DNA of 56,351 nt from positions 1 to 56,351 of the forward strand of contig JAITRF010000150.1 in the NCBI GenBank assembly GCA_031288535.1, read 5' to 3'. Shown here piece after piece: positions 1 through 8,145 of this stretch. The stretch's first letter is position 1; every line of letters begins with the position of its first letter. The position numbers and the translations under genes are program-made. The DNA comes from Desulfovibrio sp. Lineage in GTDB: Bacteria; Desulfobacterota; Desulfovibrionia; Desulfovibrionales; Desulfovibrionaceae. Below the pieces are notes generated by a model. It did no database searches. It saw only the letters and a list, made by a program, of their open reading frames with translations, and was not told where the DNA came from.

Positions 1-383
1 TAGAGGACAAGCGGGAACACCGGGGGCAGTAGCCCTCCCGTTTCGACCTGCCCGGTTCTGAGCATATCCTGGTACAACAGCCCGATATACGCCATCACGC
101 GCACGGCCATCCACGGATCAACGCTGCTCTGAAACTCGATGAGCAGATAAATGTAAAACCATTCATCCCGGCAGCGTATGCGCCAGACGATGTCGTCGTG
201 GCGTTCGTGCAGGTCGTCGGAAACGTAGCTGCCGTTTTGTCTCTCCAAGGTGGAGAAGTCCAGGTCCCGCACCCACTCCTCCGGAACGAAGTCCTGAATC
301 AGGCTTTCTACCAACTCAGGATGACTGAAGAGATACTTGTAGGAACCATCGTGGGGTGTGGATGCTTCGGATACGCCGACCAT
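1..383 (-). CDS. Rpn-family PD-(D/E)XK nuclease / putative transposase, N-terminal part, cut by window edge
   Basis: Read on the minus strand, an uninterrupted frame starts at an ATG at 383-381 and runs off the left edge, giving 127 visible residues. The N-terminus contains DGSYKYLFSHPELVESL, typical of the Rpn/YhgA-like (Transposase_31, PDDEXK) family. A D followed about 18 residues later by LIEFQSSVD matches the D...ExQ nuclease core, and MAVRVMAYIGLLYQ is also family-like. Family members are DNA endonucleases linked to RecA-independent recombination and are often strain-variable. The start is preceded by only a weak purine stretch. The C-terminal half is outside the window, so intactness cannot be judged. 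Confidence 0.8.
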   Translation of the reverse strand, partial: MVGVSEASTPHDGSYKYLFSHPELVESLIQDFVPEEWVRDLDFSTLERQNGSYVSDDLHERHDDIVWRIRCRDEWFYIYLLIEFQSSVDPWMAVRVMAYIGLLYQDMLRTGQVETGGLLPPVFPLVL

Positions 384-552
384 GGAAATATTTTTATCGT
401 ATTTGGGGGAATCCGGCAAGGACAAGTAAAAGCCATCGTAAAATGCCCCAGTGCTTACTCGCAAAAGTAAACACTACAAAACCCGGAGGGTTTTGCGCCG
501 CCGCAGACGGCGTAACCTGTCGAGAAACAACGTTTTTTTCGACGGCGATCCC

Positions 553-590
553 GCAAAAATAACCATAAAAAATATGTTTGTTATTTTTGC
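553..590. repeat. AT-rich perfect inverted repeat
   Basis: GCAAAAATAAC (553-563) is an exact inverted copy of GTTATTTTTGC (580-590). The 16-base interval holds a further CATA...TATG pairing. It lies between divergent genes, so it could be an operator or a relic insertion end; it is not next to a gene end where a terminator would be expected. Confidence 0.55.
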
Positions 591-601
591 AATTAGGTAC
601 T

Positions 602-725
602 AGAGCAGTTCAACTTTGAAAAGTTGGGCTGCTCTGCAAGGATTTGCTTGCAAATCCTCGCCGCGAAATTCTTGCAGGCGGGCTTTGCCCGCCGTCAAGC
701 AAACATTTCAAGCGTAAAATGCTCC
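602..725 (+). repeat. Type-1 modular hairpin repeat, full copy (modules A-B-C)
   Basis: Module A is a hairpin beginning AGAGCAGTTCAACTTTG and closing GGCTGCTCT. Module B is a hairpin of GCAAGGATTTG and CAAATCCT. Module C ends in GCCGTCAAGC and CAAGCGTAAAATGCTCC. The same three modules recur at about 14 places in this window, in both orientations, always between genes. Confidence 0.8.
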
Positions 726-786
726 AGATCGATATACCTGGAAATGGAATAAAGCGGACAACATTTCCCATGGCGCGGAGACACCC

Positions 787-1299
787 ATGCCCGCATATAC
801 GGCGTGCGCGATAAAAACATCCTTCGCCTTTGATCTGGAAGCCTTCCTTGCGGACTTCTCTGTGCCTGATCAGGACCTGCGCTCCGACTTGGCCCGCGCC
901 CTCGAACGCTGGCAAGCGGAACTCACGGCCGCTCTCCTGCGGGCGGGACGCCGGCAACTGCTTCTGGTCTGTCTGGGTAACCGGGCGGAAAAAGAGGCGG
1001 GGGAAGGCTGGGACAAAGCCCCCTACCGGACGTTTTTGCGCGCTTCCCTGGCCCAGGCCCTGTGTATGGGTCTCGCCGGACAAATCATCCCGCAACTGGA
1101 AGAAACCGGCTGCGCCCCGGTCCCCCGGCCAACCCCTACCCTGGCCTCGGCTCTTTCTCAACTGGGCGCGCCTTACCTGCGCTTTGACGCGGCCACCCTG
1201 TCCAGGCGCTTCTCCCTGCTTACGCCCTACCCCTTTCAGGGCGCCTGCGAAATATGCTTTTTGCGCCAGGGCTGCCCCGGTCCGCGAAAACGGGACTGA
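787..1299 (+). CDS. Conserved-looking hypothetical protein with C-terminal Cys motif
   Basis: A 170-residue soluble protein starting at ATG 787 after a purine-rich CGCGGAGA. I do not recognise the family. It has no signal peptide or membrane segment, is rich in Leu/Ala helices, and ends in a compact CEICFLRQGCP motif (CxxC...C) that could bind a metal. A longer frame exists antisense to it, but that frame has repetitive Arg/Gln/Gly composition and reads through a type-1 repeat, so the plus-strand gene is preferred. It converges on rdgB across a second type-1 repeat. Confidence 0.6.
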   Translation: MPAYTACAIKTSFAFDLEAFLADFSVPDQDLRSDLARALERWQAELTAALLRAGRRQLLLVCLGNRAEKEAGEGWDKAPYRTFLRASLAQALCMGLAGQIIPQLEETGCAPVPRPTPTLASALSQLGAPYLRFDAATLSRRFSLLTPYPFQGACEICFLRQGCPGPRKRD

Positions 1300-1330
1300 T
1301 ACGCGGGCGCGCTTCAGCCTGCTCCGCTGG

Positions 1331-1469
1331 AGCGTGTTGCGTTTAAAGCAGGTTGACATTGAAAATGCATCCGCTCGGCAGGGAGTTGCCTGCAAATCCT
1401 TGCCGCGAGGTTGTCGCAAGGCGAACTTGCCTCGCCGTCAAGCAATAATCTCAAGCGTAAAATGCTCTA
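1331..1469 (+). repeat. Type-1 modular hairpin repeat, diverged copy
   Basis: Contains TGCCTGCAAATCCTTGCCGC (module B) and GCCGTCAAGCAATAATCTC then AAGCGTAAAATGCTCT (module C). Module A is badly diverged. It lies between the convergent hypothetical gene and rdgB. Confidence 0.7.
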
Positions 1470-1484
1470 AGCGTCAAACACGCT

Positions 1485-2141
1485 CTATCCGGCCGCCGCG
1501 CGCAGCCATCTGTCCCAAAAAGAAGGCCAAAGACGAAGGAGTCCGGCGGCAGCGGCCGCCCGGTGGCTGCGCCGGTTTTTTTCCCCAACGCTCATCTGGG
1601 CTGCGGTCAGGCCTGTTTCCGGGTCCAGAAAAACCGGGTCATAGCCGAAGCCATTTTCCCCCATGGCTGTTTCCGCGATCCGCCCTTCCCAGGTCCCCTC
1701 GGCGGTAATCCGGTCTCCTTGCGGGGTACAGGCCGCCATGCAGCAACGGAACCGCGCCCCGCGCCGCCCGGCCTCCACCGCGCGCATTTCCTTCAGCAAT
1801 TTTTCCACATTGCCCGCGTCCGTGGACGCCTCCCCGGCCGAATAACGGGCGGAAAAAACGCCCGGAGCTCCACCCAGCGCGTCTGCTTCCAGACCGGAAT
1901 CGTCGGCCACAGCCACAAAACCCGTCGCCTCAGCCGCAAACATGGCTTTGAGCAAGGCGTTTTCCGCAAAAGTCGCGCCTGTCTCTTTTGTTTCGCCCGC
2001 TTCCGGAAAATGGGAAAGTCCCAGAACCCTCAGCCCGAAAGGACGAAGCAGGACGGAAAGTTCGCCGATCTTGCCCGGATTGCGGGTGGCGAGAATCACA
2101 GCCGCTCTGGGCGAAACCGACAGGAGCGGATTCTCAGGCAT
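1485..2141 (-). CDS. rdgB: Non-canonical purine NTP pyrophosphatase (RdgB/HAM1)
   Basis: A 218-residue cytosolic house-cleaning enzyme that hydrolyses dITP, XTP and ITP to monophosphates. Visible family motifs are ATRNPGK at 18-24 (triphosphate binding), ADDSGLEADALGGAPG near 79-94 with the catalytic Asp/Glu region, GENGFGYDPVF at 161-171, and SHR at 192-194 (base recognition). A GC-rich C-terminal tail of about 20 residues exceeds the usual ~200-residue length. It is the downstream partner of the sensor kinase gene, whose stop overlaps its start by 8 bases, so the two are probably translationally coupled. Confidence 0.93.
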   Translation of the reverse strand: MPENPLLSVSPRAAVILATRNPGKIGELSVLLRPFGLRVLGLSHFPEAGETKETGATFAENALLKAMFAAEATGFVAVADDSGLEADALGGAPGVFSARYSAGEASTDAGNVEKLLKEMRAVEAGRRGARFRCCMAACTPQGDRITAEGTWEGRIAETAMGENGFGYDPVFLDPETGLTAAQMSVGEKNRRSHRAAAAAGLLRLWPSFWDRWLRAAAG

Positions 2142-3267
2142 CGCTTCGCGAACCCGTCCAACTTTTCCGAACGGCCAGAGCCACGGGCATGCTGATGGAC
2201 ACTCTGGTTCCCCGGCCCGGACGGCTGGCGATGGAAAGATTGCCGCCCATTTCCTCTATGACCTTGCGGGCCAGCGCCAGACCCAGACCCGCGCCGCTGC
2301 TCTTGGTGGAGAAAAAGGGGCTGAAAATACGGTCCATGATGGTGGGGTCTATCCCGACCCCCGTGTCTTTGACCTCAATGTCCACAAAATTGTTGCCGCG
2401 CTTCACGGCAAGGGTCAGAACGCCCCCGTCCGGCATGGCCTCCAGGGCGTTTTTCACGATATTTATCAGACTTTGCTTGAGATTTTCCGCGTTGCCGCGC
2501 ACCAGGGGCAAATTGCTCTCGATCTCCAGAACGACGTTGACGCCCCGGTCTTCCCGACCCAGAGTCATGAGCTCCACAGTCTGCACGGCCACGGTTTCGG
2601 CCGGAAAAGCCGTCAGCTCCAGTTCCATGGGCCGGGCGAAATTCAGGATATTGGAGAGGACGATGTCCAGACGCCTGGATTCGTCATAGATTATGCGCGC
2701 CTTCTCCCTGGCCAAATCGTTCAGGGAAGGGTTGCGCAACAGGGCGTTGGCAAACCCGCCGATGGAAAAAAGCGGATTCCGGATTTCATGCGCCATGTAG
2801 GTGGCCAGCTCGCCTATGGCCGCCATTTTTTCCGTCTGACGCTCGTGCCTTTCCAACTGCTGCCGCTCGGTCACGTCGTTGCGGATGTAGATAAAGCGCT
2901 GCGTCCGGCCGGAGGGGTCCACAACCGGATAGCATACCGCGGCGATGTAGCGCACCCTGCCGTCTTCCTGGGTAAAGACGCATGTGCGTTCGGATTTTTT
3001 GCCGCTTTCCATGGATTCGAGAAGGGGCTGGTTTGCGTCCTCCACGCCGCAACGCAACATCACCGAATTCAGGTCGGTGAATTTTTTGCCCTTCAGTTCC
3101 TCCGCGCTCAAACCCAAATTTTCCAAGGTCCTGCGCCCTGCGGACAAAAAACGACCTTCCTCGTCCAGGATGAATATTTCGCCGTCCACCTGCTCCATGA
3201 GCAGGGCGAACAGGCTGTCCTCCGCCCGGAAATTGCCTGCATCTGCCGCGGAATGTTTCACTGCCAT
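2134..3267 (-). CDS. Cytosolic PAS-domain sensor histidine kinase
   Basis: A 377-residue kinase. The chosen ATG (3267-3265) has an AAGGA ribosome site about 7 bases upstream; longer upstream reading is not supported. An N-terminal PAS domain (about 18-135, with FILDEEGRF and a PAC-like FIYIRNDVTERQ) is followed by HisKA with phospho-acceptor His160 in MAHEIRNPL, then HATPase_c with an N box (IVKNALEAMPDGG), DTGVGID and a GAGLGLALARKV lid. There is no transmembrane segment, so the signal is probably intracellular (redox, ligand or protein). No response regulator is adjacent. It forms an operon with rdgB. Confidence 0.9.
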   Translation of the reverse strand: MAVKHSAADAGNFRAEDSLFALLMEQVDGEIFILDEEGRFLSAGRRTLENLGLSAEELKGKKFTDLNSVMLRCGVEDANQPLLESMESGKKSERTCVFTQEDGRVRYIAAVCYPVVDPSGRTQRFIYIRNDVTERQQLERHERQTEKMAAIGELATYMAHEIRNPLFSIGGFANALLRNPSLNDLAREKARIIYDESRRLDIVLSNILNFARPMELELTAFPAETVAVQTVELMTLGREDRGVNVVLEIESNLPLVRGNAENLKQSLINIVKNALEAMPDGGVLTLAVKRGNNFVDIEVKDTGVGIDPTIMDRIFSPFFSTKSSGAGLGLALARKVIEEMGGNLSIASRPGRGTRVSISMPVALAVRKSWTGSRSDA

Positions 3268-3619
3268 CAATCTTTTCCTTGTTGGCCCGCAGGTTGAACA
3301 AATGATCCGCCGCCCCGCATACAAGCCGGGAATACGCCATCTTTCCGCCCCTCCCACCCGCAGTTTTCGCGGAACAGGCCGGAGCATTTTACGCTTGATG
3401 CCAAGTTGCGGCCAACAGGAGGGCAAATCGGTATCGGCCGCAGGCTTTGACTGCAACCCGCCACAAAGGCTCCGGCGGCTTTGACTGCCGCCGCAAGGCG
3501 CCGAAGCGGGTGCGCCAATCCGCGCGACAACAGCGGAACGACGCGGCAACCGCGCAAATTTACAGCAATCCGGCACTTACGGCAAGAGGCGGCACTTGCG
3601 CCTGTGGGCAAAGGATCTT
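3268..3619. other. 352-bp divergent intergenic region
   Basis: Lies between the divergently read kinase and rimO genes. A 20-bp type-1 repeat fragment (GCATTTTACGCTTG) sits at 3381-3400. No gene or clear promoter was identified. Confidence 0.5.
3381..3400 (-). repeat. Type-1 repeat end fragment
   Basis: GGAGCATTTTACGCTTG is the outer end of module C, alone, with no other module nearby. Confidence 0.5.
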
Positions 3620-4963
3620 ATGCTCCGGCCCATGCTGAAAATATATTCCATCAGTCTCGGCTGCCCGAAAAACCGCGTGGACACGGAGCAAGCCCTGGGG
3701 TTTCTGGGCCGGGGGGCGAATCTGAAGACGGTCGCCGCCCCGGGTGAGGCCGATCTGGTGTTTATCAATACCTGCGCCTTCATCGGCCCGGCGGTGGAGG
3801 AATCCGTGCGCCGGACCCTCGAGACCATAGAGGAAACGGGCAAATTTTCTGAGGGAAGACGGCCTTTGCTAGCCATGGCGGGATGTCTGGTCGGGCGTTT
3901 CGGAGAAAAGACCCTGGCCCCCGACCTGCCGGAAATCGATCTCTTTCTGGACAACAAAGACTTGGACTCCTGGGGGACGCGCATCGGCGCGGCCTTATCG
4001 CGGCGCGGCCTGAAACCGGCGCTTTCCCCGCGCCCGCGCCGCCTGCTTTCTACCGGCCCTGCCTATGCCTGGCTTAAAATCGGCGACGGCTGCGACAGAT
4101 CCTGCGCCTTCTGCACCATCCCCGCAATTCGCGGGCCGGGCAAAAGCCGCGCGGTCAAAGACCTGACGGCGGAAGCTCGCAGCCTCCTGCGCCAGGGGGT
4201 GCGCGAACTGAACTTGGTGGCTCAGGACCTTACGGCTTACGGGCGAGACCTGGGCATGAAACACGGCCTGCGTAGTCTGCTCGAGCGCCTGCTTCCCCTG
4301 CCGGGGCTTGCGCGCCTGCGCCTGCTCTATCTTTATCCCTCGGGTCTTGACGCGGAACTGCTGGCCTTTTTGCGCTCCGCCGGCCCGCCCTTTGTCCCTT
4401 ATTTCGATCTGCCGCTCCAGCACGTCTCGCCCGAGGTGCTCAAACGCATGGGCAGGTCTTCTTCGGAAGAGCCCGCGGCGATCGTCGACCGCATCCGCTC
4501 CCTTTTTCCCGACGCAGCGTTGCGCGCCACGCTCATAGCCGGGTTTCCGGGGGAAACTCCGGCGGATTTCGATTGCTTGCTCCGCTTTGTGGAGGAAACC
4601 CGTTTCACTCACTTGGGGGTCTTCGCCTACGAGGCCGAGGAAGGCACACGGGCCGCGCTTTTGTCCGGGCAGATACCCCGAAAGGAAAAAGAGTCCCGGA
4701 GGGATGAACTGCTGCGCATCCAGTCCGGGATAAGCGCCGAAATTCTGGCCGGATGCGTCGGCAAGCGCTTCGATTTTCTGGTGGACGCGCCGCATGAGGA
4801 ATGGCCCGGCCTGCACGTCGGACGAACTTGGTTCCAGGCCCCGGAGATAGACGGAATCACCTATATCAGCGGACCGGGCGTTTCACCCGGCGCCCTGCTG
4901 GAAGCGGAGGTCGTGGAGGCGACCGCCTACGACCTCACGGCCCTGGCGCCATGTATCGCTTAA
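3620..4963 (+). CDS. rimO: Ribosomal protein S12 methylthiotransferase RimO
   Basis: A 447-residue radical SAM methylthiotransferase that adds a methylthio group to the conserved Asp of ribosomal protein uS12. The N-terminal UPF0004 domain starts SLGCPKNRVDTE (Cys15) and continues with INTCAFIGPAVEES and AGCLVGRFGE, supplying the three cysteines of the auxiliary cluster. The radical SAM cluster motif CDRSCAFC is near 157-164, and a C-terminal TRAM-like region closes the protein. AAGGA at 3611-3615 favours ATG 3620, but ATG 3632 (MLKIYSISLG) remains possible. RimO rather than MiaB is preferred from SLGCPKN and the GDGCDRSCAFCTIPAIRG stretch. Confidence 0.93.
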   Translation: MLRPMLKIYSISLGCPKNRVDTEQALGFLGRGANLKTVAAPGEADLVFINTCAFIGPAVEESVRRTLETIEETGKFSEGRRPLLAMAGCLVGRFGEKTLAPDLPEIDLFLDNKDLDSWGTRIGAALSRRGLKPALSPRPRRLLSTGPAYAWLKIGDGCDRSCAFCTIPAIRGPGKSRAVKDLTAEARSLLRQGVRELNLVAQDLTAYGRDLGMKHGLRSLLERLLPLPGLARLRLLYLYPSGLDAELLAFLRSAGPPFVPYFDLPLQHVSPEVLKRMGRSSSEEPAAIVDRIRSLFPDAALRATLIAGFPGETPADFDCLLRFVEETRFTHLGVFAYEAEEGTRAALLSGQIPRKEKESRRDELLRIQSGISAEILAGCVGKRFDFLVDAPHEEWPGLHVGRTWFQAPEIDGITYISGPGVSPGALLEAEVVEATAYDLTALAPCIA

Positions 4964-4983
4964 AATAGCGCGTTTGCTTCGTT

Positions 4984-5040
4984 CAGAGCAGGCTGCGCTT
5001 GAGATTGCCGCTTGACGGCGGTATCCCGCCGCAAAGAGAT
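4984..5040 (-). repeat. Type-1 repeat fragment (module C)
   Basis: AGAGCAGGCTGCGCTTGAG then TTGCCGCTTGACGGCGG, a partial copy. It is followed by a direct duplication of GGTCGCGGCA at about 5044 and 5059. Confidence 0.55.
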
Positions 5041-5069
5041 ACCGGTCGCGGCAATATCGGTCGCGGCAC

Positions 5070-5106
5070 TTGCCATTTTTATTTGAAATTGGTAAAAATA
5101 ATTACC
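5070..5106 (+). promoter_or_regulatory. Candidate promoter with overlapping dyad
   Basis: TTGCCA (5070-5075) and TAAAAA (5093-5098) are 17 bases apart. A perfect GGTAA-N6-TTACC dyad (5091-5106) covers the -10 box, as an autoregulatory operator would. It precedes the ATPase gene by about 35 bases. Inference from sequence only. Confidence 0.35.
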
Positions 5107-5139
5107 GATTTTAGTAAAAAGCTATTCGGCGGCGACCGT

Positions 5140-6444
5140 ATGCTGGAACAGCTTAAAAGCATTATCCTGGATTCTCAGGAGCTTCGCCTCACCCCCGGAG
5201 TGCCGCGACGCTTAGAGGTCCAGCCTGTTCCCGGCAAGGCGTCCGTATGTATCGGCGTTCGGCGGAGCGGGAAATCCACCTACCTGCAACAGGTCATTCA
5301 ACGACTTGCAGACGCGGGCGTTTCACGACAGAATATCCTGTATCTCAACTTCTTTGACGACCGGTTGCATCCCTTGACCGGGATGGGACTCGGCCCGGCG
5401 ATTGAGGCCTACTTTGCACTTTTTCCGGAAAAGAAAGGAACGGAAAAAGTCTACTGTTTTTTCGATGAAATCCAGGTGGTTCCAAACTGGGAACCGTTCA
5501 TGGACAGACTGCTGCGTACCGAGGAATGCGAGGTCTGGCTCACCGGTTCCTCCGCCAGGATGCTGTCCAGGGAAATTGCCACCCAGATGCGCGGCCGCGC
5601 TCTCTCGTGGGAGATATTCCCGTTTTCCTTCCAGGAATTTCTTGACGCCGGGAAACTCAAATCCGAAGGGACTTTGTCCACCCGGGAACGCCTCCTGGCG
5701 CAAAATGCCTTTGGCGCATACTGGCAGTGCGGCGGATTCCCTGAAACATTGAATCTTCCGGCTTCGTTGCGCGTTAGAATCCACCAGGAATACTTCCACG
5801 CCGTTTTGTTCCGGGACATTGTAGAACGCCATGATATCGCCCATCCCCGCGCCGTGTCCGACCTTGCCAGACAGCTCATAAATAATGCCGCGTCATTATA
5901 CACCGTCAACAGCCTCACCGGCACGCTGAAAGCGCGCGGGCACAAGGTCCCCAAAAGCGCCGTGGCGGACTATCTGGAATGGTTTGAGGACGCTTACTTC
6001 CTGTTCACCGTCAGGAAATACGACGCGTCAATCAACAAGTCCAACGCCAATCCCAAGAAAGTGTACTGCGTCGATCATGCGATGGTGACCTCTACGGCAT
6101 CCGGCGCGCTGGTCAACTCCGGCCACCTTTTGGAGAACCTGGTGTTCAATGCCTTGCGGCGGGTGTCTCCGCAAATTTACTACTACAAAACCCGGGGCAA
6201 CAAAGAAGTGGATTTTTTGGTGCTCGGCGAACAGGGGGGCCGGCATCTCATTCAAGTTTGCGAAACCCTGGTTGACCCCAAAACCAGAAGGCGCGAACTG
6301 GATGCCTTGACCGAGGCCATGCGGGAGCTTGACGTAGAGCGCGGGATTATCGTGACCCGCAACGAAGAAGAAAAAATCAGCCTTGACTGCGGAACCGCGG
6401 AAGTCCTGCCTGCATGGAGGTTTTGCCTTTCTTCCGGCTGGTAG
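5140..6444 (+). CDS. AAA_14 / DUF4143-type ATP-binding protein
   Basis: A 434-residue P-loop ATPase of the widespread AAA_14-DUF4143 group, whose biological role is unknown. The Walker A motif GVRRSGKST is at 39-47 and the Walker B-like motif VYCFFDEIQ near 108. It also shows TGSSARMLSREIATQMRGR (sensor/Arg region), a central winged-helix-like part and a C-terminal PDDEXK-like KTRGNKEVDFLV stretch typical of DUF4143. ATG 5140 is chosen because the upstream frame runs through a repeat and a promoter-like region; the ribosome site is weak. Such genes are often strain-variable orphans, which fits its position between two repeats. Confidence 0.82.
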   Translation: MLEQLKSIILDSQELRLTPGVPRRLEVQPVPGKASVCIGVRRSGKSTYLQQVIQRLADAGVSRQNILYLNFFDDRLHPLTGMGLGPAIEAYFALFPEKKGTEKVYCFFDEIQVVPNWEPFMDRLLRTEECEVWLTGSSARMLSREIATQMRGRALSWEIFPFSFQEFLDAGKLKSEGTLSTRERLLAQNAFGAYWQCGGFPETLNLPASLRVRIHQEYFHAVLFRDIVERHDIAHPRAVSDLARQLINNAASLYTVNSLTGTLKARGHKVPKSAVADYLEWFEDAYFLFTVRKYDASINKSNANPKKVYCVDHAMVTSTASGALVNSGHLLENLVFNALRRVSPQIYYYKTRGNKEVDFLVLGEQGGRHLIQVCETLVDPKTRRRELDALTEAMRELDVERGIIVTRNEEEKISLDCGTAEVLPAWRFCLSSGW

Positions 6445-6460
6445 TACGCGATGACACTTG

Positions 6461-6584
6461 GAGCGGTTTACGCTTGAGCTTGCCGCTTGACGGCGAAGCT
6501 TGCACGCCTCGCGGCAACCTCGCGGCAGGGATTTGCGGGCAAATCCTTGCAGAGCGGTCCAAATTTTCAAAGTTGAACCGCTCT
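6461..6584 (-). repeat. Type-1 modular hairpin repeat, full inverted copy
   Basis: Modules run C-B-A on the plus strand: GCGGTTTACGCTTGAG and TTGCCGCTTGACGGCG, then GGGATTTGCGGGCAAATCC, then AGAGCGGTCC pairing with GAACCGCTCT. It lies between convergent genes (ATPase and livF) and may end both transcripts. Confidence 0.8.
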
Positions 6585-6593
6585 AAATCGGAA

Positions 6594-7313
6594 TTATCCA
6601 CCCAGGTAGGCCTCGCGTATTTCCGGACGGCGCATGAGTTCCTCGCCGCTGCCTTCGGCCACTATCTCCCCTGTGTCCAGAACATAGGCCCGATCCGCCA
6701 CTTCCAGAGCGAGGCGGGCGTTCTGCTCCACCACCACTATGGTCAGCCCCGTGTCGTTCAGGCGTTTCAAAGTGCGGAACATGTCGTACATCAAAACCGG
6801 GGCAAGGCCCATGGATGGCTCGTCCAGCAACAGCACCGAACAGTTGGTCATCAGCGCCCGCCCCACGGCCAGCATCTGCTGCTCGCCCCCGGAGAGGGTG
6901 TCGCTGCGCTGCCTGGACCGCTCCGCCAGCCGCGGGAAAAGCCCGAAAATGTGATCCAGGGTTTTGCGCGTGTCCTCGTTTTTCCGGGTCCAGGCGGACA
7001 GAGAGAGGTTTTCCATGACCGTGAGGTTGCCGAAGATGTGCCTGCCTTCCGGCACCAGGGTCATCTTGAACCTGTCCACGACATCATGCGGTTCGACATT
7101 GAGCAAAGAGCGCCCGTTGAACCGGATGTCACCGCCGGTGACCGTAGGGGACTCCGGAGGGGCAAGGCGCATGAGGGCCTTCAAAGTGGTGGATTTGCCG
7201 GCCCCGTTGGAACCGATGAGCGTCACTATTTCACCCTGCCGCACATGGAAGGAAACCCCGTGCAGGGCCTCTATCTTGCCGTAAGCGGCGTACAGGTTTT
7301 CCACGCTGATCAT
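6594..7313 (-). CDS. livF: Branched-chain amino acid ABC transporter ATP-binding protein LivF
   Basis: A 239-residue cytosolic ATPase. Walker A GSNGAGKST lies near residue 33, the ABC signature LSGGEQQ near 138 and Walker B LLLDEPSMGLAP just after, all typical of LivF. With LivG it powers import through the LivH/LivM pore. It is the last gene of a minus-strand livJ-livH-livM-livG-livF array, 22 bases after livG. Ligand specificity (Leu/Ile/Val, or another hydrophobic or amide substrate) cannot be read from the ATPase. Confidence 0.93.
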   Translation of the reverse strand: MISVENLYAAYGKIEALHGVSFHVRQGEIVTLIGSNGAGKSTTLKALMRLAPPESPTVTGGDIRFNGRSLLNVEPHDVVDRFKMTLVPEGRHIFGNLTVMENLSLSAWTRKNEDTRKTLDHIFGLFPRLAERSRQRSDTLSGGEQQMLAVGRALMTNCSVLLLDEPSMGLAPVLMYDMFRTLKRLNDTGLTIVVVEQNARLALEVADRAYVLDTGEIVAEGSGEELMRRPEIREAYLGG

Positions 7314-7335
7314 AGTTTTGCCGCTTTTGCCCGGA

Positions 7336-8103
7336 TCAGAGGGCGCCGTCGCCGAGATAGGCCCGGATCACGTCGGGGTTGCTCTGGATTTCCCCGGGCG
7401 TCCCGCGGGCTATGGTGATCCCGAAATCAATGACCATAAGCCGCTGACACAAGGACATGACCACCTTCATCTGGTGCTCGATCATCCAGATGCAGATTTT
7501 GAATTCGTCATAAATCCAGCGGATGAGCCGGATCAGCCCGTCCACGTCCGAGGAATTCAGCCCGGCCGCCGGCTCGTCCAGCAAAAGCAGACGCGGTTTG
7601 GTGGAAAGCGCCCTGGCCAGTTCCACGCGGCGTTGCACCCCGTAGGGAAGATTTTTGGGCTGCTCCGCGGCGAACTCCTCCAGTTCCATTGTCTCCAGTA
7701 TCCCGCGCGCTTCCCGTTCTATCTTCTGTTCGGCTCTCCCGTAGCGCCCGGTGCGGAAGACGGCGTCGACCATCCCGTAACCCAGGCGGAAATGATGGGC
7801 CAGACGGATGTTGTCCAGCACGCTCAAGTCGTTCCAAAGCCGGATGTTCTGAAAGGTTCTGGCCATGCCCAGCGCCGTGACCTGATGCGGCTTCAGCCCC
7901 CTCGTCGGGCGGCCGGCAAAGGCGATCCGGCCCTCGCTTGGCGTATAGAACCCCGAAACCAGATTGAAGACCGTCGTCTTGCCCGCCCCGTTCGGCCCGA
8001 TCAGCCCGACCAGTTCCCGATCCTCCAGAGCTATGCTGAAATCGGTCAGGGCTTTCAAACCGCCGAACCGTTGCGATACGTTTTCCAGTTCAAGAAGAGG
8101 CAA
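7336..8103 (-). CDS. livG: Branched-chain amino acid ABC transporter ATP-binding protein LivG
   Basis: A cytosolic ATPase of 255 residues if started at the TTG at 8103, which has GGAG six bases upstream. A longer TTG start at 8130 (264 residues) is possible; no ATG fits. Walker A is GPNGAGKTT. The signature is the LivG-type LPYGVQRRVE instead of LSGGQ, and Walker B LLLDEPAAGLN follows. This non-canonical signature is normal for LivG. It sits between livM and livF in the operon. Confidence 0.92.
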   Translation of the reverse strand: MPLLELENVSQRFGGLKALTDFSIALEDRELVGLIGPNGAGKTTVFNLVSGFYTPSEGRIAFAGRPTRGLKPHQVTALGMARTFQNIRLWNDLSVLDNIRLAHHFRLGYGMVDAVFRTGRYGRAEQKIEREARGILETMELEEFAAEQPKNLPYGVQRRVELARALSTKPRLLLLDEPAAGLNSSDVDGLIRLIRWIYDEFKICIWMIEHQMKVVMSLCQRLMVIDFGITIARGTPGEIQSNPDVIRAYLGDGAL

Positions 8104-8145
8104 GGCCGTCTCCAGTCCGCAACCCGGCAAACCCCGCGCCCCGGA

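Larger units (their letters stand above)
384..786. other. 403-bp intergenic region with two hairpins and a type-1 repeat
   Basis: No convincing gene. It holds a small stem-loop at 478-494 (AAAACCC-gga-GGGTTTT), a perfect 11-bp AT-rich inverted repeat at 553-590 and a complete type-1 modular repeat at 602-725. Both flanking genes point away from this region. Confidence 0.6.

Noticed and set aside
610..1419. A 269-codon open frame antisense to the 170-residue hypothetical
   Set aside because: Starts and ends inside type-1 repeats and has a biased Arg/Gln/Gly composition; the plus-strand frame has a better start and a Cys motif.
2786..3340. Separate gene in another frame of the histidine kinase N-terminus
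   Set aside because: PAS-domain residues are continuous in the kinase frame; the other frame is a shadow.
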